NCBI GenBank assembly: GCA_030065985.1
Contig: JASJCM010000008.1
Span: 1 to 50,770 of the forward strand
DNA length: 50,770 nucleotides
Source: Woeseiaceae bacterium
GTDB lineage: Bacteria; Pseudomonadota; Gammaproteobacteria; Steroidobacterales; Woeseiaceae
Reading direction: 5' to 3'
Shown here: in pieces, positions 18,613-27,751 of the stretch
Position numbering within the stretch: position 1 is the first letter of the stretch
Layout: each line of letters opens with the position of its first letter
The notes under the pieces: model-generated
The model's input: only the letters and a program-made list of their open reading frames with translations
Database searches by the model: none
Told to the model about the DNA's origin: nothing
Program-made: the position numbers and the translations under genes

Positions 18613-19674
18613 ATGAGCAAGATCGACGCATATCTGACCAAAGCGCTGGAAAGCAACGCATCCGACCTGCACTTCCTGTCGGGCGACCCGGTGCGGGCCC
18701 GTATTCACGGCAATCTGCAAACGCTGATGCCGGACCGGCTCGAGACCGAGTTCGTGCAGGATGCCGTATTCGAGATCATGGATGGCACGGCCCAACGTCA
18801 TTTCCAGGAACACGATGCTGCGGACTTTGCGTACGAAATACCGGACATATCGCGGTTTCGCGTCAACGCCTTCCGCCATCTGAACGGCATCGGCGCCATC
18901 TTCCGCGCGATTCCGTCCAAGGCCGCGACGCTTGAAGATCTGAACATGCCGCAGGTGGTGCATCAGCTTTGCAAGCACTCCTCTGGCATGATCCTTGTGA
19001 CCGGCAAGACAGGATCGGGCAAATCGACGACGCTGGCGGCGATGATCGACGAGATGAACCGGCGCATGAAGGGCCATATCCTGACGATCGAAGACCCGAT
19101 CGAGTTCGTGCACAAAGCCAAGGGCTGCCTGATCAGTCAGCGCGAAGTCGGCGTGCACAGCCCGAACTTCGCGGAAGCCCTGCATTCGGCGTTGCGCGAG
19201 GATCCCGATGTGGTGTTGGTCGGCGAAATGCGCGATCTCGAGACAATCAGCATCGCCGTGACTGCCGCCGAAATGGGCATCCTCGTCATGGGCACCTTGC
19301 ACACGAACGGCGCGGGTCAGACGGTTGATCGCATCATCAACTCGTTCCCGGCCGACAAGCAATCGCACATCCGTACGATGATCTCGACGTCGCTGCGCGG
19401 CGTAATCTCGCAGCAGCTATTGCCGACGATTCACAAGCCAGGCCGTGCAGCCGCGCTCGAAATCATGATCAACACCAACGCTGTGGCCAACCTGATTCGC
19501 CAGGGCAAGCTCGACCAGCTTGAGACCGCGATCCAGAGCGGCGGCAACATCGGCATGAAGTCGATGGACAATGCCCTGATGGAACTCGTCGAAAAAGGCT
19601 GGGTATCGGGCAAAGAGGCCTACCTGCAGGCGAACAACAAGCACAAGTTCGAGCAAGTCAAAGACATGGATTGA
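18613..19674 (+). CDS. PilT-family type IV pilus retraction ATPase (second copy)
   Basis: This 353-residue product is a second PilT-type ATPase. It has SDLHFLSGDPVRARIHG at the N-terminus, Walker A GKTGSGKST, ILTIEDPIEFVHKAKG, Walker B VVLVGEMRDLET and the His box GILVMGTLHTNGAG. The C-terminus has AVANLIRQGKLDQLETAIQ, close to the PilT AIRNLIRE motif. It differs clearly from the preceding copy, so the pair may act as hetero-partners like PilT and PilU. The ATG lies 4 bases after the previous stop. It is the last gene of the kinase operon; a promoter-like element for metG follows within 20 bases. Confidence 0.9.
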   Translation: MSKIDAYLTKALESNASDLHFLSGDPVRARIHGNLQTLMPDRLETEFVQDAVFEIMDGTAQRHFQEHDAADFAYEIPDISRFRVNAFRHLNGIGAIFRAIPSKAATLEDLNMPQVVHQLCKHSSGMILVTGKTGSGKSTTLAAMIDEMNRRMKGHILTIEDPIEFVHKAKGCLISQREVGVHSPNFAEALHSALREDPDVVLVGEMRDLETISIAVTAAEMGILVMGTLHTNGAGQTVDRIINSFPADKQSHIRTMISTSLRGVISQQLLPTIHKPGRAAALEIMINTNAVANLIRQGKLDQLETAIQSGGNIGMKSMDNALMELVEKGWVSGKEAYLQANNKHKFEQVKDMD

Positions 19675-19685
19675 CGGCCCCGCCG

Positions 19686-19694
19686 TGGCATAAT
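19686..19694 (+). promoter_or_regulatory. Extended -10 promoter for metG
   Basis: TGGCATAAT at 19686-19694 repeats the element found before the kinase gene. It lies just after the second pilT stop and 29 bases before the chosen metG ATG. TTGACG at 19671 looks like a -35 but is only 12 bases away, so it is not used in the call. Confidence 0.4.
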
Positions 19695-19723
19695 CCCGCC
19701 TTTTGGCGACCCGTAATCCACAA

Positions 19724-21730
19724 ATGTCCGAAACCCCGCGAAAAATCCTCGTCACGAGTGCCCTGCCCTACGTCAACGGGTCGCCGCACATGGGCCATCT
19801 CGTCGAGTACATCCAGACCGACATCTGGGTGCGATTCCAGAAACTGCTCGGTAACGACTGCATTTATGTCTGCGCATCCGATGCGCATGGCACGCCGATC
19901 ATGCTCAAGGCCCGCGAACAGGGCATTACGCCGGAGGAGCTGACCGCGGGGTATTCGAAGGAGTTCAAGAACGACTTCGCCGACTTCAATATCGAATTCG
20001 ACAACTTCCACACGACTCACTCGCCGGAGAACGAGGCGCTCGTCGCCGGTATGTTCGAGCGCCTGCGCGAGACCGGGGACATCTACACGCGCACGATCGA
20101 GCAGTCCTACGATGAAAAGGAAGGCATGTTTCTGCCCGACCGCTTCGTCAAGGGAACCTGCCCGCGTTGCAAGTCCGAGGACCAGTACGGCGATGCCTGC
20201 GAGGTCTGCGGCGCCACCTATTCGCCCGAGGATCTGATCGATCCCGTATCCGTTTTGTCGGGTACAACGCCGGTCAAACGCGAATCCGAACACTACTTCT
20301 TTCGGCTCAGCGAGTACGAAGACCGGCTGCGCGACTGGATGAGCCATGCCGCACTCGACAAGAATGTCGTCGCCAAGCTCGACGAGTGGTTTCAGGCCGG
20401 CCTCCAGGACTGGGACATTTCCCGCGACGCGCCGTACTTCGGCTTTCGTATTCCGGGCACCGAGAACAAGTACTTCTACGTCTGGCTCGACGCGCCGGTC
20501 GGCTACATGGCCAGCTTCAAGCACCTGTGTGACCGCACGGACGGACTCGAGTTTGACGATTACTGGGATCCGGACAGCGACGCCGAGGTGTTTCACTTCA
20601 TCGGCAAGGACATCATGTATTTCCACACGCTGTTCTGGCCGGCGGTCCTGAAGGGCTCGGGCTATCGGCAGCCGACCAGCGTGTATGCGCATGGCTTTCT
20701 GACCGTCAATGGGCAGAAGATGTCCAAGTCGCGCGGCACGTTTATCAAGGCCCGCACGTACCTCGACAACCTGCATCCTGCCGCGCTGCGCTATTACTAC
20801 GCCGCCAAACTGGGGCCGACGATCGAGGACATCGACCTGAACCTGGAGGATTTCGTCGCGCGGGTCAACTCGGACCTGATCGGCAAGCTCGTCAATATCG
20901 CGAGCCGCTGCGCCGGGTTCATCAACAAGAAGTTCGATGGCAGGCTCACGGACTCGCTTCCCGACGAATCGTTGTTTGCCGAATTTGCGGCTGCATCCGG
21001 GACCATCGCGGGTCATTACGAAAAGCGCGAGTATTCGAAAGCGATGCGCCTCGTCATGGCGCTGGCCGACAAAGCCAATCGCTACATTGATGAATACAAA
21101 CCGTGGGTCATGGCGAAGGACGAAGCGAGCCTTCCCGATGTGCAGCGGGTGTGCACGCAAGGACTCAACATGTTCCGCAGCCTGATGATCTACCTGTCGC
21201 CGGTTATCCCGACGGTAGCCGAGGATGCGCGAGCATTCCTGAATGAAGACGCGTGGCGCTGGGACGATGCCAGCGAGCCGCTGCTCGGCAGCACGCTGCA
21301 GAAATTCAAACCACTCCTGACGCGCATCGAAGCCGATCAGGTCCAACGCATGGTCGAGCAGTCCAGGGAGACAGCGCCCGTGGCCAAAGAAGAAACTCAG
21401 GACGACACGATTAGCATTGACGACTTCATGAAGGTCGACATGCGCATAGCGAAGATTGAGAAAGCGGAGCCCGTCGAAGGCGCAGACAAGCTCCTCGCTT
21501 TGACGCTCGACGTCGGCGATAGCCAGCGCCAGGTCTTCGCCGGCATCAAGGCGGCATACGCACCGGACGCCCTGGTCGGCCGGCACGTGATTGTTGTCGC
21601 GAATCTCGCGCCGCGGAAAATGCGCTTCGGCGTTTCCGAGGGCATGGTGCTTGCCGCGGGCCCCGGCGGCGAGGATATCTTCCTGCTGTCACCCGACGAC
21701 GGCGCGAAACCGGGCATGCGCGTCAAGTAA
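19724..21730 (+). CDS. metG: Methionyl-tRNA synthetase
   Basis: MetG charges both initiator and elongator tRNA-Met. The 668-residue protein is the long proteobacterial form. The HIGH-type motif is in [14 protein letters not shown], a zinc knuckle in [18 protein letters not shown], and KMSKSRGT is the second ATP motif. An alpha-helical anticodon domain follows. The C-terminal 110 residues or so (from [19 protein letters not shown]) form the OB-fold tRNA-binding domain used for dimerisation. ATG at 19724 gives [19 protein letters not shown]; an upstream in-frame TTG at 19703 is unlikely. The rnf operon begins 26 bases downstream. Confidence 0.98.
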   Translation: MSETPRKILVTSALPYVNGSPHMGHLVEYIQTDIWVRFQKLLGNDCIYVCASDAHGTPIMLKAREQGITPEELTAGYSKEFKNDFADFNIEFDNFHTTHSPENEALVAGMFERLRETGDIYTRTIEQSYDEKEGMFLPDRFVKGTCPRCKSEDQYGDACEVCGATYSPEDLIDPVSVLSGTTPVKRESEHYFFRLSEYEDRLRDWMSHAALDKNVVAKLDEWFQAGLQDWDISRDAPYFGFRIPGTENKYFYVWLDAPVGYMASFKHLCDRTDGLEFDDYWDPDSDAEVFHFIGKDIMYFHTLFWPAVLKGSGYRQPTSVYAHGFLTVNGQKMSKSRGTFIKARTYLDNLHPAALRYYYAAKLGPTIEDIDLNLEDFVARVNSDLIGKLVNIASRCAGFINKKFDGRLTDSLPDESLFAEFAAASGTIAGHYEKREYSKAMRLVMALADKANRYIDEYKPWVMAKDEASLPDVQRVCTQGLNMFRSLMIYLSPVIPTVAEDARAFLNEDAWRWDDASEPLLGSTLQKFKPLLTRIEADQVQRMVEQSRETAPVAKEETQDDTISIDDFMKVDMRIAKIEKAEPVEGADKLLALTLDVGDSQRQVFAGIKAAYAPDALVGRHVIVVANLAPRKMRFGVSEGMVLAAGPGGEDIFLLSPDDGAKPGMRVK

Positions 21731-21756
21731 TCGCTGGAAGCAGTTAGAATAGGCGA

Positions 21757-22338
21757 ATGACTGAGCTCTTCGTCATTCTGATCGGCACGGTACTGGTGAA
21801 TAACTTCGTACTGGTGCGGTTTCTCGGTCTGTGTCCGTTCCTCGGCGTTTCCCGGAATCTCGAAGCGGCAGCAGGCATGTCGCTGGCAACTGCTTTCGTA
21901 CTGACGTTGTCCTCAGCGACAGCGTACCTGCTGCATCAGTACGTGCTCGTTCCGCTTGAGATCGAGTACCTGCGAACGATCGGGTTCATCCTCGTGATTG
22001 CTGCCAGCGTGCAGTTCACCGAGATCATGGTCCGTCGTATCAGTCCCCTGCTCGACCAGGTGCTTGGCATCTACATTCCGCTCATTGCGACCAACTGCGC
22101 CGTACTCGGTGTCGCCCTGCTCAACATCCAGCAGTCAAAGGGCCTTGTACAGTCTGTCTTCTACGGCCTCGGCGCCTCTGGCGGATTTGCGTTGGTGCTT
22201 GTCATGTTCGCGGCGATACGCGAACGTCTCGAAGCAGCTGACGTGCCGACACCATTTCGCGGCACCGCGATCGCACTGATGACCGCAGGCATTATGGCCC
22301 TCGCGTTCATGGGCTTCTCCGGCATGGCGAGGCCTTGA
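21757..22338 (+). CDS. rnfA: Rnf electron transport complex subunit A
   Basis: RnfA is one of the core membrane subunits of the ion-translocating ferredoxin:NAD oxidoreductase. At 193 residues with six membrane helices it is of normal size. The two cysteines that hold the membrane-embedded [2Fe-2S] cluster together with RnfE are present: Cys26 in FLGLCPFLG and Cys114 in ATNCAVLG. The opening, [17 protein letters not shown], is typical. It starts the six-gene set rnfABCDGE and may be read from metG transcription. No ribosome binding site stronger than AGGCG is seen. Confidence 0.97.
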   Translation: MTELFVILIGTVLVNNFVLVRFLGLCPFLGVSRNLEAAAGMSLATAFVLTLSSATAYLLHQYVLVPLEIEYLRTIGFILVIAASVQFTEIMVRRISPLLDQVLGIYIPLIATNCAVLGVALLNIQQSKGLVQSVFYGLGASGGFALVLVMFAAIRERLEAADVPTPFRGTAIALMTAGIMALAFMGFSGMARP

Positions 22339-22347
22339 TGCGGGCGC

Positions 22348-22830
22348 ATGTTGGAGGCCATCCTGACAATCGCCTTGCTAGCTCTGATTGCCGGTGTCGG
22401 ACTGAGCATCGCGTACCGCCAGTTGCCGCCCGGCGAGGGCGGACTGGTTGAGCAGGTCAATGAACTGCTGCCGCAGACGCAATGTGCCCAGTGCGGCTAC
22501 CCGGGATGCCGCCCCTACGCGGCCGCGGTGGTCGAGGAAAACGTGCCGATTAACCTGTGCCCGCCCGGGGGCGACGAAACGATTCACCGGCTCGCGCGGC
22601 TGCTCGGCAAAGACGTCATACCGCTCGCCGAGCGCGCAACTCCCGCCGTTGCCGTTATCGATGAACCTGCATGCATCGGCTGCTACCACTGCCGCAATGC
22701 GTGTCCTGTCGACGCAATCGTCGGCGCCCATCAGTTTATGCACACCGTCATCGCCGACGAGTGTACGGGTTGCGAGCTGTGCGTCGCGCCTTGCCCCGTG
22801 GACTGCATCACGATGAGGCCGCTGACATGA
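22348..22830 (+). CDS. rnfB: Rnf electron transport complex subunit B
   Basis: RnfB passes electrons from soluble ferredoxin into the complex. The protein has an N-terminal membrane helix (LTIALLALIAGVGLSIAY). A four-Cys cluster domain (CAQCGYPGC and a later NLCPP) comes next. Two ferredoxin-type [4Fe-4S] motifs, CIGCYHCRNACP and CTGCELCVAPCP, end the protein. At 160 residues it is shorter than the E. coli protein (about 190) because the C-terminal tail is missing; all cluster ligands are kept. The stop overlaps rnfC (ATGA). Confidence 0.96.
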   Translation: MLEAILTIALLALIAGVGLSIAYRQLPPGEGGLVEQVNELLPQTQCAQCGYPGCRPYAAAVVEENVPINLCPPGGDETIHRLARLLGKDVIPLAERATPAVAVIDEPACIGCYHCRNACPVDAIVGAHQFMHTVIADECTGCELCVAPCPVDCITMRPLT

Positions 22831-24347
22831 CCGCGCCAACCTATGATCTCGGCAAGCTGCACGGCGGCCTGAGGCTGCCCGGACACAAAGAGTCATCAAC
22901 CCGCGAGCCCATTCTGGACGTGCCTGTTCCGGCAAACGTGGTGTTGCCGATCGAACAGCATGTCGGCGAACCCGCCCAGCCGGTCGTCGATGTTGGTGAC
23001 CGCGTACTTAAGGGTCAGCCTGTTGCCGAGCCCGATGGTGAGATGGGCGTTCCCGTTCATGCCTCCACGTCCGGCACCGTGGTCGCCATTGAACAGTGGC
23101 CGGTCTCTCGCCGTCAGGGTGGCAAAGCACCCTGTATCATCATAGAGAGCGACGGCCTCGACGAGGCATCTGCAAAACAGGACATTGCCGATTATCGAAA
23201 GATTGAGCCGGCGGATCTGCTCCTGCGAATTCTCAATGGCGGCATCGTAGGGCTGGGCGGTGCTGTTTTTCCGACAGCACAGAAACTCATGCAGGCGCGC
23301 ACGGGTGAGACCGAATACCTGATTCTAAACGGCGTCGAATGCGAGCCGTACATCAGTTGCGATGACGTGCTGATGCGCGAACGGTCTACCGAGGTGCTCG
23401 GCGGCGCGCAGGTCCTGTTGCATGCGCTGCAGGTGAACACGTGCTATGTCGCGGTAGAAAGCGACAAGCCCGAGGCGATCGCGCGTCTGACCGAAGCGCT
23501 GGCGGATCTCGACGACGAGCGCATCGTCATTAAACAGGTGCCAACGATATACCCGTCGGGTGGCGAGGACCAGCTCGTGCAGCTGGTCGCCAATCGCGAA
23601 GTGCCGAGTGGCGGCCTGCCAACCGATGTCGGCTGCATCGTCCAGAACGTTGGCACAGCCGCGGCAGTCTACGACTGGATCGTTCGAGGCGAACCGCTGA
23701 TCTCGAGGATCACTACGGTCACCGGTGACGGCATCGCCAACCCCACCAACGTGCGTTCGCGCATCGGCACAACGATCGCCGACATCGTCAACTGCACGGG
23801 CGGCTATACCGATCGTGCCAATCACCTGATCATTGGCGGGCCGTTGACTGGTAAGTCCGTGAGCACCGACGAGGTGCCCGTCGTCAAAGCGAGCAACTGT
23901 GTTCTCGTCGTGGCCAAATCCACGTACACGCGCGGGGAACTGCCCTGCATTCGCTGCGGGGACTGCGCGGCCGTCTGCCCGGTACAGCTATTGCCGCAGC
24001 AACTCTTCTGGCACGCGTGCGCAGATGACGAAAAGCAACTCCGCGATTTCGGACTGACAGACTGCATCGAATGTGGTTGCTGCGATCTCGTTTGCCCAAG
24101 CCACATCCCTCTCACTGCGAACTTCCGTATTGCGAAAGGACGAATACGAGAACTTGCTGATGAAAAAGCCCGGGCGGAGCGCGCCCGTCGACGGTTCGAA
24201 GCACGCAATGAACGTCTCGAGCGCGAGCAACGTGAACGTGACGACGAGCTTGCACGACAGAAAGACGCCGCGAAGACGGCGGGACCTGCGGCAATCGCCG
24301 AGATACTGAAACGCAAGCAGCGCAAGGACGAGGACAGCTCGTCATGA
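22827..24347 (+). CDS. rnfC: Rnf electron transport complex subunit C
   Basis: RnfC is the membrane-associated subunit thought to bind NADH and FMN, resembling the NuoF fold. It has 506 residues. The nucleotide-binding stretch is GGIVGLGGAVFPTAQKL. NGVECEPYISCDDVLMRE follows. Two [4Fe-4S] motifs are CIRCGDCAAVCP and CIECGCCDLVCP. The C-terminal 70 residues are a charged, alanine/arginine-rich helix (RARRRFEARNERLERE) like the variable tails of other RnfC proteins. ATG at 22827 overlaps rnfB; the open frame further upstream is inside rnfB. It overlaps rnfD by four bases. Confidence 0.97.
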   Translation: MTAPTYDLGKLHGGLRLPGHKESSTREPILDVPVPANVVLPIEQHVGEPAQPVVDVGDRVLKGQPVAEPDGEMGVPVHASTSGTVVAIEQWPVSRRQGGKAPCIIIESDGLDEASAKQDIADYRKIEPADLLLRILNGGIVGLGGAVFPTAQKLMQARTGETEYLILNGVECEPYISCDDVLMRERSTEVLGGAQVLLHALQVNTCYVAVESDKPEAIARLTEALADLDDERIVIKQVPTIYPSGGEDQLVQLVANREVPSGGLPTDVGCIVQNVGTAAAVYDWIVRGEPLISRITTVTGDGIANPTNVRSRIGTTIADIVNCTGGYTDRANHLIIGGPLTGKSVSTDEVPVVKASNCVLVVAKSTYTRGELPCIRCGDCAAVCPVQLLPQQLFWHACADDEKQLRDFGLTDCIECGCCDLVCPSHIPLTANFRIAKGRIRELADEKARAERARRRFEARNERLEREQRERDDELARQKDAAKTAGPAAIAEILKRKQRKDEDSSS

Positions 24348-25399
24348 AGTTCGAGCTTCGCCAGGCGCCCTACTGGTCGGCGCGCACCAATGTTGCATCG
24401 CTCATGCTCCAGGTGCTGCTTGCCCTCGTGCCAGCGGCACTCGCTCACGTCTGGTTCTTCGGACCAGGGCTTATCTTCAACCTGCTCGTCGCAGGAATTT
24501 TCGCCGTGGCAGGTGAGGCCCTGATGCTGCGCCTGCGAGGTCGTCCACCCCTGGTGACGCTCAACGATTACAGCGCGCTCGTCGCTGCGGCGCTGCTCGC
24601 ATTCGCTTTGCCGTCGCTGACGCCATGGTGGGTAACTGCGACAGGTGCGTTGTTTGCGGTCGTCGTTGCCAAGCATCTTTATGGTGGGCTCGGCTTCAAC
24701 ATCTTCAATCCGGCGATGGCGGGCTACGTCGTCATCCTCGTCGCCTTCCCCATGCACCTCAATCTATGGGTTGCACCTCGCATGGGCGATATCGACTATC
24801 AGCAACTGACGGTGTTGCAGACTCTGGCGTTCACACTGACCGGCAGCCTGCCTGACTCGGTCACATTTGACGCTATAAGCCGCGCGACGCCTCTCGATGC
24901 GATGAAGTCCGGCCTCAACAACATGGCAACAGTCGCGGAAATCCGCGCCAATCCGCTCATGGGCGATTTTGGCGGTCGCGGTTGGGAGTGGATCGGCAAC
25001 TTCCTCGCAATCGGCGGATTCTGGCTGTTGATACGCCGGATCATTCGCTGGCATATCCCTGTCGGCGTTGGCCTTGGCCTGCTCGTGCCTGCCGGCATCA
25101 TGTGGCTCATTGACCCGGGCAATAACCCGAGCCCCGGTTTTCACCTGTTCGCCGGGGCCAGCATCCTGTGCGCGTTCTTTATCGCGACAGACCCGGTATC
25201 GGCGGCGACCAGTCCCCGTGGGCGACTCGTCTATGGCATTGGCATCGGCGTTCTCATCTACTGTATTCGCACCTGGGGCAGCTACGCCGATGGCGTTGCC
25301 TTCGCCGTGCTCTTGATGAACATGGCTGTACCGGCGATCGACTACGTAACCCGTCCGCACATCGTCGGCCACGCCAAAGCGAGCGATACCGATGAATAA
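24344..25399 (+). CDS. rnfD: Rnf electron transport complex subunit D
   Basis: RnfD is a polytopic membrane subunit carrying covalently bound FMN. The 351-residue protein has about nine to ten helices. Recognisable parts are FNPAMAGYVVILVAFP and FFIATDPVSAATSPRGRLVYG. The expected FMN acceptor Thr is at 182 in DAISRATPLD, where the usual Gly of the SGAT-type motif is Arg here. The start overlaps rnfC (ATGA), and the end overlaps rnfG by 8 bases. Confidence 0.96.
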   Translation: MKFELRQAPYWSARTNVASLMLQVLLALVPAALAHVWFFGPGLIFNLLVAGIFAVAGEALMLRLRGRPPLVTLNDYSALVAAALLAFALPSLTPWWVTATGALFAVVVAKHLYGGLGFNIFNPAMAGYVVILVAFPMHLNLWVAPRMGDIDYQQLTVLQTLAFTLTGSLPDSVTFDAISRATPLDAMKSGLNNMATVAEIRANPLMGDFGGRGWEWIGNFLAIGGFWLLIRRIIRWHIPVGVGLGLLVPAGIMWLIDPGNNPSPGFHLFAGASILCAFFIATDPVSAATSPRGRLVYGIGIGVLIYCIRTWGSYADGVAFAVLLMNMAVPAIDYVTRPHIVGHAKASDTDE

Positions 25400-26021
25400 C
25401 TCGAGCGTCATGAAGAGCGGCCTGACGCTCGCCATAATCGCTGGAGTCTGCACCGCGCTCGTTGCGTTTACTTTCAAGCTGACTGACGATCGCATCGCCG
25501 CCAACCAGCAAGCGTGGCTGGAACAGAGCCTGCAACCCGCGCTGGGCGACGTGTCGTTTAACAGCGGCATCACCGAGTCAAGACTGACCATCCCGGCGCC
25601 GAACGCATTACCAGGGTCGGGTGATGCAACCATTTATCGCGTCTACTCCGATAGTGCGCCCGCCGCCGCACTCTTTGTCGTCAGCGCCCGTGACGGCTAC
25701 TCCGGGGCAATCCGGCTGCTCATCGGGGTCGATGTGAACGGCGCCGTCACAGGGGTGCATGTCCTCGAGCACCGCGAGACACCGGGACTCGGCGATCTCG
25801 TCGAAACCGGCAAGTCGGAATGGTCACTGCAGTTTCGCGGGCGCTCGCTTGGCGATCCTGTCGCGGCCGGCTGGGCGATCCGTCGTGACGGCGGCGAGTT
25901 CGATCAGTTGACGGGCGCCTCTGTCACACCTCGGGCCATCGTCAAAGCCATTCGGGAAACGCTCGAGTATTTCGCAGCAAACAGCGCCGGGATTTACAGT
26001 GTCGATGAGGTGAGCCCGTGA
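25392..26021 (+). CDS. rnfG: Rnf electron transport complex subunit G
   Basis: RnfG is a periplasm-facing flavoprotein anchored by one N-terminal helix (SGLTLAIIAGVCTALVAFTF). It receives a covalent FMN from the ApbE transferase. The flavinylation motif Dxx(S/T)GA(T/S) is present at 171-177 as DQLTGAS, so the acceptor position holds Ser177 rather than the more common Thr. YSGAIRLLIGVDVNGAVTG and HRETPGLGDLVE are conserved RnfG segments. The length is 209 residues. It overlaps rnfD at its start and rnfE at its end (GTGA). Confidence 0.95.
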   Translation: MNNSSVMKSGLTLAIIAGVCTALVAFTFKLTDDRIAANQQAWLEQSLQPALGDVSFNSGITESRLTIPAPNALPGSGDATIYRVYSDSAPAAALFVVSARDGYSGAIRLLIGVDVNGAVTGVHVLEHRETPGLGDLVETGKSEWSLQFRGRSLGDPVAAGWAIRRDGGEFDQLTGASVTPRAIVKAIRETLEYFAANSAGIYSVDEVSP

Positions 26022-26620
26022 GCAGCATCGTCGAACGTTTTCGCAACGGACTCTGGCGCGACAATCCAGGGCTCGTCCAGCTGCTCGGGCTATGCCCTCT
26101 CCTGGCAGTCACGTCGACGTTCATCAATGGACTCGGCCTCGGCATCGCCACGCTTTGCGTGCTCGTCGTATCCAACGGGCTCGTCTCGGCGACACGCCGC
26201 TGGATACGCACCGAGATTCGTATTCCGATCTACGTGCTGATCATCGCGAGCCTCGTTACCTGCGCCGAACTCATCTTCAAGGCCTGGTTCCCGGCACTTG
26301 ACCGCTCGCTCGGTATCTTCATTCCACTGATCGTGACAAACTGCGCGATCGTCGCCAGGGCCGAGATATATGCCTCGCGCAACCCGGTTGGCTCGAGCAT
26401 TATCGACGGCCTCGTCATGGGAACGGGCTTTGCGCTGCTGCTCATGGCGCTGGGCGCGTTCAGACAGCTCGTCTCGATGGTCTGGCTGCTGGCGCTGCTG
26501 CCACCCGGTGCCTTCTTCAGCCTCGCCCTTGCGATAGCCGCAAAGAATGCGATTGACGGCAAACGGCGCGCGAAACGTCACGATGCCCTGCAGCGACCCT
26601 CCAGAGTTACGAACCGCTAG
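26018..26620 (+). CDS. rnfE: Rnf electron transport complex subunit E
   Basis: RnfE is the partner of RnfA, an inverted-topology membrane subunit sharing its [2Fe-2S] cluster. The cysteines are Cys26 in QLLGLCPLLAVT and Cys109 in PLIVTNCAIVAR. The length is 200 residues with six helices. The start is GTG at 26018, overlapping the rnfG stop. The C-terminal tail is basic (KRRAKRH). nth follows 4 bases later, the usual neighbour of rnf in Gammaproteobacteria. Confidence 0.96.
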   Translation: MSSIVERFRNGLWRDNPGLVQLLGLCPLLAVTSTFINGLGLGIATLCVLVVSNGLVSATRRWIRTEIRIPIYVLIIASLVTCAELIFKAWFPALDRSLGIFIPLIVTNCAIVARAEIYASRNPVGSSIIDGLVMGTGFALLLMALGAFRQLVSMVWLLALLPPGAFFSLALAIAAKNAIDGKRRAKRHDALQRPSRVTNR

Positions 26621-26624
26621 ACGC

Positions 26625-27260
26625 ATGAACAAGGAAAAACGGACTGCCATCTACGAGACGCTGCGAGCACGAATGCCGGCGCCGACCACGGAACTCGACT
26701 ACCGGACACCGTTCGAGCTCCTGATTGCTGTCATTCTCTCGGCACAGGCCACTGACGTTGGCGTCAACAAGGCGACCGCAAAGCTGTATCCCGTCGCCAA
26801 TACGCCTGCGGCGATACTCGCGCTCGGCGTCGATGGTCTGAAGACCTACATCAAGACGATCGGCCTGTTCAACGCGAAAGCCGAGAACATCATAAAGACG
26901 TGCCGTATCCTGATTGAAGAGCATGACAGCGAGGTACCCAGGACCCGCGAAGCGCTCGAGGCTCTGCCCGGCGTTGGACGCAAGACCGCGAATGTCATCC
27001 TGAACACGGCGTTCGGCGAGCCGACGATTGCCGTAGACACGCACATATTTCGCGTCTCAAACAGGACTGGCATTGCGAAAGGCAAGACGCCACTGGAAGT
27101 TGAGAAGCGGCTCGTGCGACTGACGCCGGACGAGTTCAAGAAGGATGCGCACCACTGGCTTATCCTCCACGGTCGCTACATCTGCAAGGCGCGCAAACCA
27201 CTGTGCGGCGAATGCCCTATCATTGAATGGTGCGAATACCGTCGCAAGGAGCTGCCATGA
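26625..27260 (+). CDS. nth: Endonuclease III
   Basis: Nth is a DNA glycosylase/AP lyase that removes oxidised pyrimidines. It has 211 residues. The helix-hairpin-helix and catalytic Lys are in LPGVGRKTANVILN and the catalytic Asp is in VDTHIFRVSNRT. The [4Fe-4S] ligands follow the C-x6-C-x2-C-x5-C pattern in CKARKPLCGECPIIEWC. ATG at 26625 gives MNKEKRTAIYETL, which matches the family; the open frame upstream runs inside rnfE. It overlaps the next gene by ATGA. Confidence 0.98.
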   Translation: MNKEKRTAIYETLRARMPAPTTELDYRTPFELLIAVILSAQATDVGVNKATAKLYPVANTPAAILALGVDGLKTYIKTIGLFNAKAENIIKTCRILIEEHDSEVPRTREALEALPGVGRKTANVILNTAFGEPTIAVDTHIFRVSNRTGIAKGKTPLEVEKRLVRLTPDEFKKDAHHWLILHGRYICKARKPLCGECPIIEWCEYRRKELP

Positions 27261-27691
27261 TATTCGGCCAGAATCGCGAGGAGCTGCGTCAAATGTACGC
27301 CGATGCCTGGGCCAAACGTTCGGAATGCAAGCCAATGTCCCCGCTGGAAACACAGATTGCCGATGTCGTCGAGATTCACCCTGAGTATCACGGTGACGTG
27401 ACGAGCGACGATCTCGCGAAGGACTATTCGCCCGAGTCCGGGCAGACGAATCCGTTCCTGCACATGGGCCTGCATCTCGGCATTCGCGAACAAGTCGCCA
27501 CGAATCGTCCGGCCGGTATCGCAAAGGTCTTCGAGACACTGGCGGCGCGAGCCGGCGACGCGCACGCCGCCGAACATGAGATGATCGAATGCCTGGCCGA
27601 AACCCTCTGGGAAGCGCAGCGCGACAATCAGCCGCCCGACGAGGCCCGCTACCTCGAACGCCTGCGACAACTGGCAGGGCTTAATCGCTGA
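27257..27691 (+). CDS. DUF1841 family protein
   Basis: This is a 144-residue cytoplasmic protein of the DUF1841 family, which is conserved in Beta- and Gammaproteobacteria without known function. It opens with MIFGQNREELRQMYADAW, followed by PLETQIADVVEIHPEYH and NPFLHMGLHLGIREQVA, all recognisable for the family. ATG at 27257 overlaps the nth stop, so the gene belongs to the rnf-nth operon. It ends 60 bases before the MNIO gene. Confidence 0.9.
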   Translation: MIFGQNREELRQMYADAWAKRSECKPMSPLETQIADVVEIHPEYHGDVTSDDLAKDYSPESGQTNPFLHMGLHLGIREQVATNRPAGIAKVFETLAARAGDAHAAEHEMIECLAETLWEAQRDNQPPDEARYLERLRQLAGLNR

Positions 27692-27751
27692 TCCGATGTA
27701 ATAAAAACGGGCCCGGTGTGGTCTGATCAGGTAACTCCACGCGAGGACATC

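Noticed and set aside
19671-19676. TTGACG as a -35 for metG
   Set aside because: It is 12 bases from the -10 element, too close for a normal promoter, and overlaps the stop codon of the second pilT gene.
19658-21586. A 642-residue open frame antisense to metG
   Set aside because: It is a GC-rich codon shadow: metG in the opposite strand is certain, and the antisense translation shows no recognisable domain.
21745-21750. TAGAAT as a -10 box for rnfA
   Set aside because: It is only 6 bases before the ATG, which would make the transcript leaderless, and there is no -35; it more likely overlaps the ribosome binding region.
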